From Sarcocystis neurona (taxonomy: Eukaryota > Apicomplexa > Conoidasida > Eucoccidiorida > Sarcocystidae), in assembly GCA_000727475.1 (NCBI GenBank), contig KL647293.1:1314588-1378587 (forward strand): a DNA stretch of 64,000 bases, read 5' to 3'. Positions 49,101 through 60,100 of the stretch are shown here, piece by piece; position 1 is the first letter of the stretch, and every line of letters begins with the position of its first letter. The notes beneath the pieces were generated by a model, which saw only the letters and a program-made list of their open reading frames with translations, ran no database searches and was not told the DNA's origin. The position numbers and the translations under genes are program-made.

Positions 49101-52100
49101 ACGTGGACTTATATGTGTCTTTGTGCGTACGTGCACTTGGCTGTGGATACGTGTACGTGATCCTAGAAGTAGACGAGGACACCCGAACGTCTGCGCTTTC
49201 AAACAGCCGCAGCAAGAGGAAGAATGTGCATTCAGGAAGTCCACAAATTACACCCCACGCGGACCTTACACTACAAATATATACACACACACACATATCT
49301 TCACACATGCGTGTGCAGTAAAGACGGCGACTTCGTATGAGGACGCTGACACGCCTTCAGGAGACATAAAACAAGGACAAAAAACGAACTGTGTAAGCAC
49401 CGACTGCTGGACGCGTACATCTGCATACATGTAGATCCACGAAGAGGTATATATGTACGGCTGTACACATATGCATACACGCACACCTGTCTTCGTGTAC
49501 GTAAGTTCTTACCCATATATGTGTACATGCATGTCTAAAGACGTGTATACAGTCGAGTACACTTATATGCGTATCTATGTATGTATACAGGCGTTGGAGT
49601 GTGTATCTATGTATCTACACCTACACGTGTAATGTAAAGATAATTTCACGGACGCACACATATATATGTGTATGTGTGTGCGTACGTGCTGGTACTTAAC
49701 ATGCGTCAGTACATACACATATGCATGTACATGTATATATTTCGAGAATATACACATATACGCGATGCAGACGTAGTTCTTACCACACGGGCAATACACA
49801 CGAAGACGACAAGTGTAACACACAATGGGACGTCCAGAAGAGAGACACAGACATACGTAGGCGTTATCTCTGTAAAAATACATGCGCCGTGAGTCTGCAT
49901 ATCGTAGCGATGTTCAGGAGGTGGGCCCGGCAAAAAGGGGGAAAAGGGCTTTGTTGTCTTTCCCTGTGAAGGTCGATACACGTCACACGCTCCTGCTGCT
50001 TTTTAGCAGGCTGCGTCCCCCGCCTCACCAGGTGTACAGACACCGCGTCCACACAAACAGGTATGTACGCGCGTGCAGCAGTAATACGCAGACACGTGTG
50101 GACACGCGTACAGCAGGGGATACGTGTACCAAACAAAAGGACACCTCAAGCGATGTAAATATACACAGCTTCTCCTTTTTCGATATATATATATATACAT
50201 ATACATATAAATAAACGAAGCCACCCCTCCAGGAACGCTTACTCCAGCGCAAAGGCTCACGCATTTACACACCCACACATATGTATATATATACACATAT
50301 ATAGATACACGTACACGTGTGTCTGATTTTCCTTCCGTATACATATATGTGCACGTGTAAGTAGGTCGTAATTCCTGACGAAAAACGGATCTACACCTCC
50401 GGCAACGCTCACCCCAGCGCAGACGCATACGCATTTACATACACACATATGTATGTATATATGTATATATACAGGTATGCATACACACACGTACACATGT
50501 GTCTGATTCTCCTTACATATATACACGTAAATATGTATATATGTATATATATGTATATGTATATGTGCACGTATGAGTACGTCGTAATTCCTGACCTTCG
50601 AAATAGAAATGTACGTACACAAGTATGTAGAAAGTGAACGCGGCAAATGCACGAACGTCCTGCTCGCTCCGTACGCACAACCGTGAAATGATGCGTATAT
50701 TGACACACATATTTACGTAGATGTGTAGGGAGATAGATACGCGTGCACAGGAGGACGTACACGAAAAAATGTGTAGAAAGGCAGAACGCGTGAAGAGAAT
50801 ACATACGAAGGAGTCCACACACACACACATACACGTGGGGAGGACTATGGAAATGCAGAAGGGGAGGTCTACAGACGAGGTCCACACGCCACGTCACCGG
50901 TACACACATTTGTTTGCATATTTACGAAGAAGATACAGGGACATACGTGAAGATATCCTCGCGGCAGAAACAGTGAACTTCCACACGAAGACACACATAC
51001 ACACACAGAAAGAGCGGGCGACCGAGTGAACGACATAAATATATATATATATATCTTGATGCATACATAGGTATGTGTACATACACGTGTACGACAAAAA
51101 GGTGCACAGATAGGTACATAGATATGCACAATGATATATATGGCCGTATACGTAAGTAGCAAAGGAAAATTACCGGCCTTCTCCTATTTATGTATATACG
51201 CATATACATACGCGACAAAAAGGTGCAGAGATAGGTGCATAGATGTACACGATGACAGATATGGCCGCAAACGCGAGCAGCAGAGGAAATTGCGGGGTTC
51301 CCCACCTTCGATGTGCCTGCAGCGGCTGGCGTGTTTCCTCCTCCACAGCCCCCTCCGCTTCCGTAGTACGCGTAGTAATACAGGTCCGCACATACGTGTA
51401 GCCGAAAATTCCCCTCGCTGATTAGTCAGCACAACAAACAACTATCTCGTTTCCGAAGAAGAACGTGCAAGTAACTATAAGTGGACAAACGCAGGTGACA
51501 ACACACGCGGCCTCATAAAATACGGGTTCGCGTGTGCGGCAGCGCCTACGTGTAGCAGCCTTCGCGATACGGGATCCTTGTATTTCTTCGGCGTGTGGAG
51601 ATACACCTGAGACGCCTGGGGCTCCATCGCGAGGTCGTCGAGGCACAAGACGTACGCAACCGACTCCAGGACGCTGCACACATCGACACGACGACCTTCC
51701 GCCACACGCGCGTTTGCTGCACACGTAGGAGATATCCGCCTATCCTTGACACCCACATAAACATATGGAAATGTTCGTGGGCTTGTGAAGGTGTAGTCCC
51801 TTCCGCACAGATGCATTTGTTCAATCCATCTACTCTACGTACATACACATAGATGCATGTGACACTGGCCCTTGTCCTACGTCCGTAGTTCGCTCTCTTT
51901 CTGTGTGTATGCATACAGGCGCAGATACGACTCGACTCATCCGTACACGTATACGCAGACGCACGCGCGCAGATACGAAGCTACAGTTGCACAGATGTGA
52001 GCCACCGCGTCTCCACCCACGTGCACAAACACGTACGACGACGCGCCAGTATGTACCCCGCCACCGCTACATACACACACATACTCAGAGATAGGAAGAC

Positions 52101-55100
52101 AGAAACACTAAGAGAGATAGAGACACACAGCAGAAGAGAGATTCCAATGTGGTACGTGAGAAAGGAAGATGTACGCCGTCCAAGGCGACGACACGTATTC
52201 TTGGCCAGTTGGCGGGCACCTACGTTCTTATCATTCAGCCTTCACACCTACTTACATTCACATGCACATATACATATATATACATATCACAGACATCATG
52301 TGCAGATATATATTTGTGCATGTGTATATCTGTAGAGACACGCGAAGATATATGTACGGATATATGTGGATGTTGCTATGTGTATATCTATCCATATATA
52401 TCTATATATACACACACACACACCTTTACATAGACGTAAATATTGATACATGGACAATATGTATATATGTGTGTACGTATATATCACTGTAGATACGCAG
52501 ACATATATATATATATACACACGTGCATATACACATGTATACATATATGTTTTTAAGTGTGGATCTATCTATAAGTATCTCTAGACGTATACACACACGC
52601 ATATCCACACACACACACACACACAGACACGTTATTGCTACACGTATCTCCTGAGAAGTCGTAAGTCGCACTGCAGATTTCCTTCCATGCGAATCTGCTG
52701 CAGCCTCGACACTGCTCTGCTGCCGCGTCCCGGTGCAATTCGTCTCTCTTTTCGTTAACTTTCCTCCTCTCCTCTAGAAGACTTTTCTGTGTCAAAATGC
52801 ATTTGCCTGCGTTATGTAGGAAATCCCCGCAACAAGGTTAGATTTAGAATAGAGACTCGAGTTGTTCGTGCTTACGCATGTGCACATGTGTGCACCCGTC
52901 CCTGTGTGTATATGCATCTGCAAATGTATTCACATACGCGTGTTGATATACACACCTACACGTAAACGCTTCTCTGTGTATTTTTTACGCGCCTACAAGG
53001 TGACGCCTACACGCAGAGATACGAAGGTGTTGCAGTCCGTACGTCTACGCCTCTACGCGTCTATGTATCTGTGTCTCTCTGTGTATATCTTTACGTCCAC
53101 GTACGCAGTTGTATATTTGTCTATACATGGAGCTGTGCACTTGGGTGTACGCAGAGATACAAAAGAACGTGGCAGATCAATAACGAGCGTCTGGGAGAAT
53201 GTGTCAAAACTTGATCTGCAATAGCAGGTAATTCTGCAACATCCCTGTGGCTGCACAGCACCAAGAAGACGCTCGTGTTGCTCGCTAAGAAGTCGACGCC
53301 GCTTAACCAGCTGCTGCTGCTCGCCTGGGGTCGCGCCTCGCCGTGATGCTGCTCGGCGATGCGCCACCGCTGCTTCAGCTGCTGTGTTGCTGTAGCATCT
53401 GTCCAATAGGGTGCGCTTGCTTCAGCTGCTGTTCCTCTCGGGCATATGTTTGCGGCAGTGTTGCTGCTGTTCCTGCTGCTGCTGCTGTTGTCGCGGTATT
53501 TCCTGGTACTCCTGCGAGCTCAAGGCTGCGGCTGTTGCTGTTGCTACTCTTGCTGTGGCCGTTGCTCTTATGCCTGTCGCTGCTGTTGCTGCGACTACTG
53601 CTACCGCTGTCGCTGTTGTTGCTGCGGGTGTCGCTGCTCCTGTTGCTCCTGTTGCTGTCGCTGCTCCGGTTGCTGCTCCTGCTGGTGCTTCTGCTGTTGC
53701 TTCTGCTGTTGTTGTTGTCGCTGCCGTTGCTAGCGGCGGTGCGGTTGCTGCTGCTGTTACGCCTGCTATTGTCGCTACTGTTTCTGCTGCAGTAGCTGCT
53801 CCTGTTGCAAATGTTTGGTTACCCAGGGTTTACACTGTTCAGCCAATGCAGGGCGCCGGAATAGTCCGCGGCGCCGGCATCGGTGAAGAGGAAAAGAAGG
53901 GAATAGCTGCCTGCACCTAGGCCTCCTTCGCGGTCGTAGAGAGCCGCAAATGTACGCGCTAGCTCCATTAACGCTGTAGGTACAACACACACACATACAC
54001 ACACACACACGCACACATTTTATGCATGCATACATACGTATGAACGTGTATACATATGTACGTACGTACACATATATATATATATATAAACATGTATGTG
54101 TGTACGTTGTATATGCATGTACGTAATTAGATATACACACACGTATATACGTATTTTTATACGTATGTGTGGTTATAGAATTACAGCGCAGTATGAATGC
54201 GGTGCAGAAAATACAGCAGAAAGCCAGTCACACATATAAACATACGCAGTCACGCATACATTCACATATGAATGTAAACCACCAGCATTTCACACACACA
54301 CTCACGCCCACACATGTACACACACATACACACGGCGTGTTTCACGTACATCTTCTACAGCAGGGAGGTAGAGCAAGTCGTACTACCGCACCTAAATGTT
54401 TATCTACTACAAGCATGTGTGTATACGTATGCATACACGTGTATAGATATGTACGCATATCCGCGTATATTGGTGTACACATGTCACTACAGACACACGT
54501 ACATACGGGAATGTATGCTCGTGTTCATACCAAATTCTCAAGCGAGGAAGTGGGACCAGGCACTCTCTCATATCTTACCAGCCACGCCAGTCCCGTTTTC
54601 CCTCGCGCCGAACGCCAGCAGCTGCAGCAGCATTCCACCTCAGCATCACACGAGACAGCAGCTGCGCTTAGACAAAGATCAAGCAAGGTGCTTCCTAGTG
54701 ATGCTCCTGCTTACCACGCTGCTGCTTACACCGCTGGTGCTGCTGGACTGGTGGGGCCGCCGGACTGCTGCGAAAACGCTGCTGCTGTTGCTCGCGAACT
54801 CCCGCTGCTGGAGAACTGCTGCTGCTGCTGCTCCTGCTGTTGCTCGAGACCTATGGCTCCTCTTGAGTGCGTCCTGGTGCTACAGCTGTTGTTGCTGCAC
54901 TTGCCAGTGCTGCGCTGCTGCCGCACTTCTCGCACTGCTGCTAATCATGGGGGCACCTGTACACGCTCAGGCTGCTCAGTATCCTTATCTTCTGTTGTTC
55001 ATAGAGAATAGCGGCCGTGTTTGCTGTCGCTACGACAGCTGCGTTGCTGCTGCCACTACATGCCGTGCTGCGCTGTGACAGCTGCCGCTATTCCTGCTGC

Positions 55101-58100
55101 CACTACTGTTGTTGCATGAGCGGCTGTTCACGCGCTGCTGTTTTCGCTGCTGGGCTTGCTGCTGCTCGTCCTGTTCCACTTGTTGCCCCTCTCGCCGCTG
55201 TTGCTTTCGTTGCGCTTGTTGCAGCAGCTGTTGCTGTTCCTCTCGCCGCTACACGTGCTGCCGCCCTCGTCGCTTTCCTTGCTGCTGCGCAAGGTGCTGC
55301 TACGCTTGCTGTTATTTCTGTGACGACGCTTATCGTTGCGCTTGCTGCTGTCCCTGTCGTCGTTCAGGGTGCTGCTGTTTCCACTGGTGCTCCTGCCGTG
55401 ACTGTTGCTGGCGACGCTACTGTTCTTGCTGCTGCTGCATCTACCCCTATTCGTCTAGCGTCTGGTGCTGGTGTTTCTGATGTTGCTGTTAGACAAAAGA
55501 TTACGACAGTGATTCTTACAGGCGCAGCAGCAAAGGCGTCGTGGTGCGTGACGAGTGCAACAATTTTAGGAGGCGTCCCATTTTCTTTCGCTTTACCGGG
55601 TAGCCACGCCTGCGGTAGCAAACAAAAACTGAATAGAGACCGAAGTCGACCACTGGCAGCAGCAAGCAGAGAAAGACAAAAACGTCGTGCGAGTCTCACC
55701 CCCCACAACAGCGGCAGACGCTGCACGACGAGCAGCACGGCAAAACGGGTGAAGGTGATCCTGGTGCCAGCGCATTGTGGAGAGTCTTCGCTTTGAACAT
55801 TACTTCGTCGACATGGACATGTATACACATACGTCTGTGTGTATAGGCATATGCAGACGTCTACATATTATGTGTACACGACACAGGGGTACCTATCTAC
55901 ATATATATAGAGACGCAGGCAGGTAAAGATATATATATATATGCGTGTATACACATGTGTAATTGCACACGTGATACAGAAGAAAGGAATTTCGAGACTA
56001 GCTTGTGTCTCTCCTGTTGCTGATTTAGTGTTACCCAATGCCGGGGGCCGGGTGTGGTACTGGAGTGTACGTGCAGTGGAGCGCTGCTTACGGTAGAGCA
56101 TCACTGCTGCCTCCGCGTGTTCCGTAGCGCTGCTGCATTCTCGTGTGTTCTGCTGCTGTATCTCGCTCTTCTGCTGCTGCTACATGTGTCTTTCCTGTTT
56201 CTACTCGTGTTGCAATTGCTGTGTCTCTTGCTGCAGTGAGAAGCCGCGTGCAGCTCCTGCTGCTAGTGCTCGTGGTGCTTCGACTGCTGCTGCAGCACAT
56301 CCGCTTGCTGCCACTGCTAGTGTCTGTCCTATACGTTCCTGGTTCTATTTTTTTTCAGCTACTGGCGGGCCTGTGGCGCTTCCTCGTCTGCTTCAGCTCT
56401 AGCTGCTTCTGCGGGAGTGACTGTTTCCACGCTCCCGAAGCTACTAATGATTCTTCTGGTGCTGGTGGGCTTCTGCCTCTTGCCGCTGTTGCAGCTCACG
56501 TAGACATTGGTTCCCTGAGGAGCGAGCGGGATGGTTTCTCCGGCGGATGCTGTGCGTTGCTGCTGCTGCTGCTGCTGGGCAGTTGGGGCTGCCGTATGCG
56601 GCTGCGGCTGCACAACTACAGCTTTCGTAGAATCGAATACTGAAAACAGATTTTGCATCGCCGCTGATGACCCCTTCCGTCCTGCTGGTGCAACTGCTGC
56701 CCCTTTTCGCGCCGCTGCTGCTACTTCTGCTTCTCCTCTTTTCTCCGATGATGTCGTTGCTGGGTCGGCTGTCATTGCTGCGACATCCGGCTCCGTGCAA
56801 AGGGGAGGCTGGGAAGGGTTGTAGCTTAAAAGCTGCTGCTGCAAGGGCGGCTGCAGCAAGGCAGCCAGAGCAGCACGCTGCTTCTGTTGCAGCTCTGAGT
56901 AAAGCGTCTCAAGTTCTGGAGTGGCGTAGGCAAAGAAACACGCACCGGAGAAAAAGCGAAGCGCGAGATGCTGCTCTGCAACACGCAGACGCTGCTCATC
57001 CTCCGCACTTACACACAGCTGCTGCTGCGCGTACAGCGCTGCCCCGTACAGACTGCCGCTGCTGCTGCTGCTGCTCGCTGTGCTCGGTGTCCCTGCAGCC
57101 GGCGGGAACGAGTTGGAGGCGGTCCAGGGAGTGGGGGACGACGAAGAATCGAGAGACCGGTTCGAAGACGTAAAAATAGGAGGAAAGGCGGAAGAGCGGA
57201 GAGGTAGAAGGATCAGCATACTGCGACCAGCAGCCGCGAGCGCATCCAGCAAAGACACGGAGAGATCTTCGAAACGCAGAAGCACCACAGACTTCTTCGG
57301 GAGCAGGGTCACCTGCTGCAGCACCAGGTCGACAGGCGACACCTGCATACGCTTCCTACATCCACCGAATCCGACATTCTTGCCCTTTTCGACTTCCTGC
57401 TTCTGTTGCTGATCCTGCTGCTGCGGTGTAGCGGGCACGATGCAGTGCTGCAGCGTGACAACTGTCGCTGCCACGCGAGCAGCCAACGCGGTGCTGCTGA
57501 ACGAGGGGGTTCCCCACGCGCCGAACAGCGTAGGCGTATTTCCTCCTGTTGCCGCTGTCGAGGGAGACGTAGCGGCAGCTGCTCCAGAAACGGCGTCACC
57601 GCCTCCCACGGAGCCCCCCGCTGCTGCTGCGGCGGCTGCCGTTACTGCCGCTGCTGCTGTCGCGTCGTAACGCAGCAAAGGAAAGGCCTGGAACTCCACC
57701 AGAGACACTGCCTGCCCGGCAGCAGCAGCACCAGCACCACATCCCGCAGCGCAAACGCACCGCATTTCATACGGCCGCAGCAGCAGCACACCCCACAACG
57801 ACGCAGCAGCAGGAAGGCGTTTGCGCAAGCGGGTTACCGCGTTTCTGCCCCGGCATACCAGGGAGGTAACACGACACACTGCTGCAGCTGCATCCGTCTT
57901 CGCTATCAAAAAAAAAGTGAACACGCATTCGTGAACAGGTAACATACGTGTATTTATTTGCGGGCAAACACGAAAACGAACAGCTACATATATATACACA
58001 AATATTTTCTCCTCACACGAGGGACAGAAACGGGCATGAACTCACAATACGCAGGGCGATACAGGCGAGTAGCTCACGGCAAAAACGGCAGAGACAGCCT

Positions 58101-60100
58101 TCATCTCCTCGCCTCTGACGAATATGCCTTTCTCCCTATTCATGCATAGACACGTATGTAAGTAGGGCCATGTAATATATGTGCACAAATACACAAATAC
58201 ATATATATATATATACATATATAAGGTGACCCCACCACCTATTTATATATACACACACACATACATGTATATTACATTCATATAGTGTAGACATAGAGGA
58301 AAATACACACAAGCAGGCAATATATAGAACAATTATGTGTATATATATATAAATATACGCAGGTGAGCCCATGCGTACTATACATATACACAAGTGAACT
58401 GTAGGTGCGAAAAATAACGGCTATGTACAAACACATAAATACATCTCATATTCACACGTATAGATGTAGGTGTTTTTTTCGAATGTTAACAGAATTACAA
58501 ACTTTCGCTGACTCTACGTAGTTCTATCGTCCACGCTCGCACATATCTCAAAATTTCAGGTGTTTGCTTTTGCCTGGTCTGAACGCGCTACAGTTCGAAG
58601 AAGGATGAAGCTGCCGTAGAGCCCCACAGACATATTCTTCTCATCATCCACTGCCTTTCCCCCTGTGTTGCTGCAGCTTCCTCCTGCTGCTACTACGGCC
58701 TGCTGTTGTCGCCGTCAGCGCCAGCTACTGCTGGCTGCCTTTTCCTCTGGCTGCTTGTGTAACGCGGGACTTCTCCGTCGTTCTGTTCCTGCCTTCTGGG
58801 CACGACGTTGCTTCCTAATGCCACTTCCGGCGCTTGTTGACTGCGCTACTTGCTGCTGTTGTGGCTGATGCTCGCTTGCGGCGAAAGCGCTTTCCACGCC
58901 CTGCGGCTGTGTCTCAGTCTCTTCTGTCTATCGGTGAATGGCATGTCCCTTTCCGCTACGACGCTTTACTGCCGTCTCCGTCACCATCCGTTTTCTCTTC
59001 CCCTTTTTACCTGCTGCTGGGCTCTCTGCCCCTCTATTTCTTCAATTCCACCGCACTACGTACTTCTAACGCTTACTTCTGAATCTTTCCTGTTGACCGC
59101 CTCCTCTCTCTCTCTATAAGCGCGGCAATGTACAACATCTTTCTAGCCCTCCCTGTGTGTCTCCCTGCATAGATGTGCCAGTCTCCCTCAGTTTTTAGGG
59201 GTAAGTAAACAAATCTACATTCATACACCTGTAGGCTAAGTTGTACCTCTCCCTCACCACAGAAGTACATACACAGAGAGGTGTACGCATAAATCGATGC
59301 CAGTATTCCAGCAGATGTATACTTACACACGTCTCCCTATACAAATACTTACCTACCTGTACGTACCCATACACCTTCCCCTCTACCTCTGCAGATGTAG
59401 ATAATACACGCGTGCGCGATTATACACCTCTCTACCTTTGACCTCCTCCTCCAAACGTACTCCTTTCTATACACACGCACGTGCACGCCCACGCGAGATG
59501 GTTCTCATACAAACACACACGTGCGTCCATTTCGCCCTCAGTGCAAGTGCATACACATATTTTCATATGCTTGCCAAGGCCCGCAGGGGTATATATATAT
59601 GTACACCTCTCTGTCTCTGTGTCTGTCGCTCTCTCTCACTTTATCTCTCTATATATGCACGTGTCCCTCTCTACATATACACATTCAGCTCCATCTATCT
59701 ACGCAGATCTACCTGTCTTATTGTACGCGTGTACGCGCCCATATGAAATGGTTTTCCACAGATACACACATGCGTCCATTTCTACCCTGCTTATAGATTC
59801 GTAAGTATCTGCCTATATTTACACACAAACGTTGTTGTTTCATCACCTACATATACATATATATGTATATGCTGTATATTCTGTATACTTGTCTGTAAGT
59901 AGACTTAACACGCGACTTCAAAAAATGAAGTGCACGTCTGACTTTACCTGTGCCACAGTGACTGACGACCCGGCAGAAGACGCCAGCAACAACCAGAGCA
60001 GCAATAGCTGCATGTGAGATACAAGGGCAAGCAACAGCTCACCCCACGCTCTGCCGCTGCTTTTGTCTGCAGCAGCAAAGACAGCAAAAGGAGCTTTCAT
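42933..60100 (-). CDS. NCLN: Nicalin-like ER membrane protein (10 exons, about 891 aa)
   Basis: Nicalin is an ER membrane protein with an inactive M28-peptidase-like lumenal domain; with TMEM147 and NOMO it forms the BOS complex at the multipass translocon. Ten exons, all phase-compatible: 60,100-59,948; 57,711-56,431; 55,609-55,520; 54,621-54,579; 53,973-53,836; 51,716-51,550; 48,552-48,353; 46,891-46,679; 44,728-44,527; 43,121-42,933. Landmarks in family order: signal/anchor segment; VSLVEFQAFPLLRYD; VVLLRFEDLS with ILLPLRS; KIVALVTHHDAFAAAP; FGARENGTGVAALMELART; SYSLLFLFTDAG; ESVAYVLCLDDLA; WQHEQFTLKRL; WQRSSVLDTS; RRFFY|DPP; RPLVFELLLLLLAIIY, the C-terminal membrane span. The protein is longer than the roughly 560-residue animal protein mainly through Ala/Gly/Ser/Gln-rich insertions in exon 2. 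The start could be Met at 60,013 instead, and the end could involve a further splice at 42,974. Confidence 0.85.
43122..44526 (-). other. Nicalin intron 9
   Basis: TA/CA microsatellites at about 43,425-43,485 and 44,310-44,340. No gene recognised. Confidence 0.7.
44527..44728 (-). CDS. NCLN: Nicalin exon 9
   Basis: Acceptor gtgcgcgcag|A, donor TTCTAC|GTACGC. Encodes an Ala-rich linker, then ETYLHSIHRKLQQLL and GGRRFFY; the FFY|D junction with exon 10 matches the conserved FYD before the membrane span. Confidence 0.75.
44729..46678 (-). other. Nicalin intron 8
   Basis: CAG/GCA-rich from about 44,950 to 46,000, which keeps long frames open on both strands. A hydrophobic minus-strand frame directly before exon 9 (44,967-44,729) is treated as intronic because the splice phases and the alignment skip it. 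(TA)n at about 46,262-46,283. Confidence 0.65.
46679..46891 (-). CDS. NCLN: Nicalin exon 8
   Basis: Acceptor tgctgcgcag|C, donor TCCAG|GTACCT. Encodes SAEALQKLVTAVADGLAHFV, a Ser-rich insert and APFLEAWLSQASQTS. Confidence 0.83.
46892..48352 (-). other. Nicalin intron 7
   Basis: Microsatellites at about 47,035-47,090 and a compound TATC/TA tract at about 48,011-48,047. No gene recognised. Confidence 0.7.
48353..48552 (-). CDS. NCLN: Nicalin exon 7
   Basis: Strong acceptor ctttttgtcctttcag, donor CCAG|GTTTGT. Encodes SLASSLDLAGFSLLL, KPKKIALHSAG, LLWQHEQFTLKRLL and WQRSSVLDT. Confidence 0.88.
48553..51549 (-). other. Nicalin intron 6
   Basis: About 3 kb packed with imperfect TA, CA and 'tacgtatacata' type repeats; nearly all open frames here are Tyr-Ile or Cys-Val repeats. 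Two similar stretches, 50,170-50,330 and 50,390-50,540, look like a local duplication. Confidence 0.7.
51550..51716 (-). CDS. NCLN: Nicalin exon 6
   Basis: Acceptor gtgtgcag|CA, donor CAC|GTAGGC, phase-0 end. Encodes ESVAYVLCLDDLA, QVYLHTPKKYKDP and SRRLLH. Confidence 0.88.
51717..53835 (-). other. Nicalin intron 5
   Basis: (CA)n and (TA)n tracts at about 52,380-52,430, 52,500-52,520 and 52,600-52,627, then a dense CTG/GCT block at about 53,310-53,810. Long plus-strand Leu/Ala/Cys frames are a by-product of the CTG block. Confidence 0.7.
53836..53973 (-). CDS. NCLN: Nicalin exon 5
   Basis: Acceptor acctacag|CG, donor AACA|GTGTAA. Encodes LMELARTFAALYD, then SYSLLFLFTDAGAADYSG and LHWLN, matching the helix-strand-helix after the metal-site loop. 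Confidence 0.88.
53974..54578 (-). other. Nicalin intron 4
   Basis: (CA)n directly upstream of exon 5 (about 53,986-54,018) and (TA)n at about 54,070-54,090. No gene. Confidence 0.75.
54579..54621 (-). CDS. NCLN: Nicalin exon 4 (43 bases)
   Basis: Tiny exon: acceptor ctgctgcag, donor GCTG|GTAAGA. Encodes LLAFGARENGTGVA and lines up without a gap with the GADSN-containing segment of animal nicalin. It lies inside a CAG-rich region and would be missed by ORF-length filters. Confidence 0.88.
54622..55519 (-). other. Nicalin intron 3
   Basis: Almost entirely imperfect CTG/GCT triplets. Open in several frames on both strands but with only Ala/Val/Leu/Cys content. Confidence 0.75.
55520..55609 (-). 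CDS. NCLN: Nicalin exon 3
   Basis: 30 codons. Acceptor gctaccgcag, donor CCT|GTAAGA. Encodes PPKIVALVTHHDAFAAAP, the strand and loop that carry the first metal-site motif in M28 peptidases. Confidence 0.9.
55610..56430 (-). other. Nicalin intron 2
   Basis: TA patch at about 55,900-55,942 and a CTG-rich part from about 56,090 to 56,300. No gene. Confidence 0.7.
56431..57711 (-). CDS. NCLN: Nicalin exon 2
   Basis: 427 codons. Acceptor ccgggcag|GCA; donor AGC|GTGGAA. Starts AVSLVEFQAF. An Ala/Gly insertion separates LLRYD from FGAWGTPSF. It then reads VVLLRFEDL and LILLPLRS, a Ser-rich insert, YATPELETLYSEL, a long low-complexity stretch with seven Gln, and finally RRIISSFGS, which precedes the strand of exon 3. 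The open frame continues left of the donor to 56,359, but exon 3 needs a phase-0 junction here. Confidence 0.8.
57712..59947 (-). other. Nicalin intron 1
   Basis: TA patches at about 58,200-58,222 and 58,340-58,352, a CTG block at about 58,660-58,870, pyrimidine-rich sequence at about 59,000-59,120 and short CT/TA tracts near 59,590-59,660. No gene. Confidence 0.65.
59948..60100 (-). CDS. NCLN: Nicalin exon 1 (signal/anchor)
   Basis: Encodes a short N-terminus and the hydrophobic run MQLLLLWLLLASSAG, ending CAG|GTAAAG in phase 0. The frame stays open upstream through CAG-rich sequence, so the true start is uncertain: Met at 60,100 gives an arrangement like animal nicalin, Met at 60,013 gives a minimal signal peptide. 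Confidence 0.65.

Noticed and set aside
48820..49308. Minus-strand frame with 'DVRVSSSTSRIT' tested as a nicalin exon
   Set aside because: Exons 6 and 7 already join in phase and cover the same part of the protein.
47592..52544. Many frames rich in Tyr-Ile and Cys-Val repeats
   Set aside because: Translations of TA, CA and TACA microsatellites in introns.
53343..55796. Long plus-strand frames of Leu, Ala, Val and Cys
   Set aside because: They lie opposite the nicalin gene and over its CTG-rich introns; shadows of triplet repeats.
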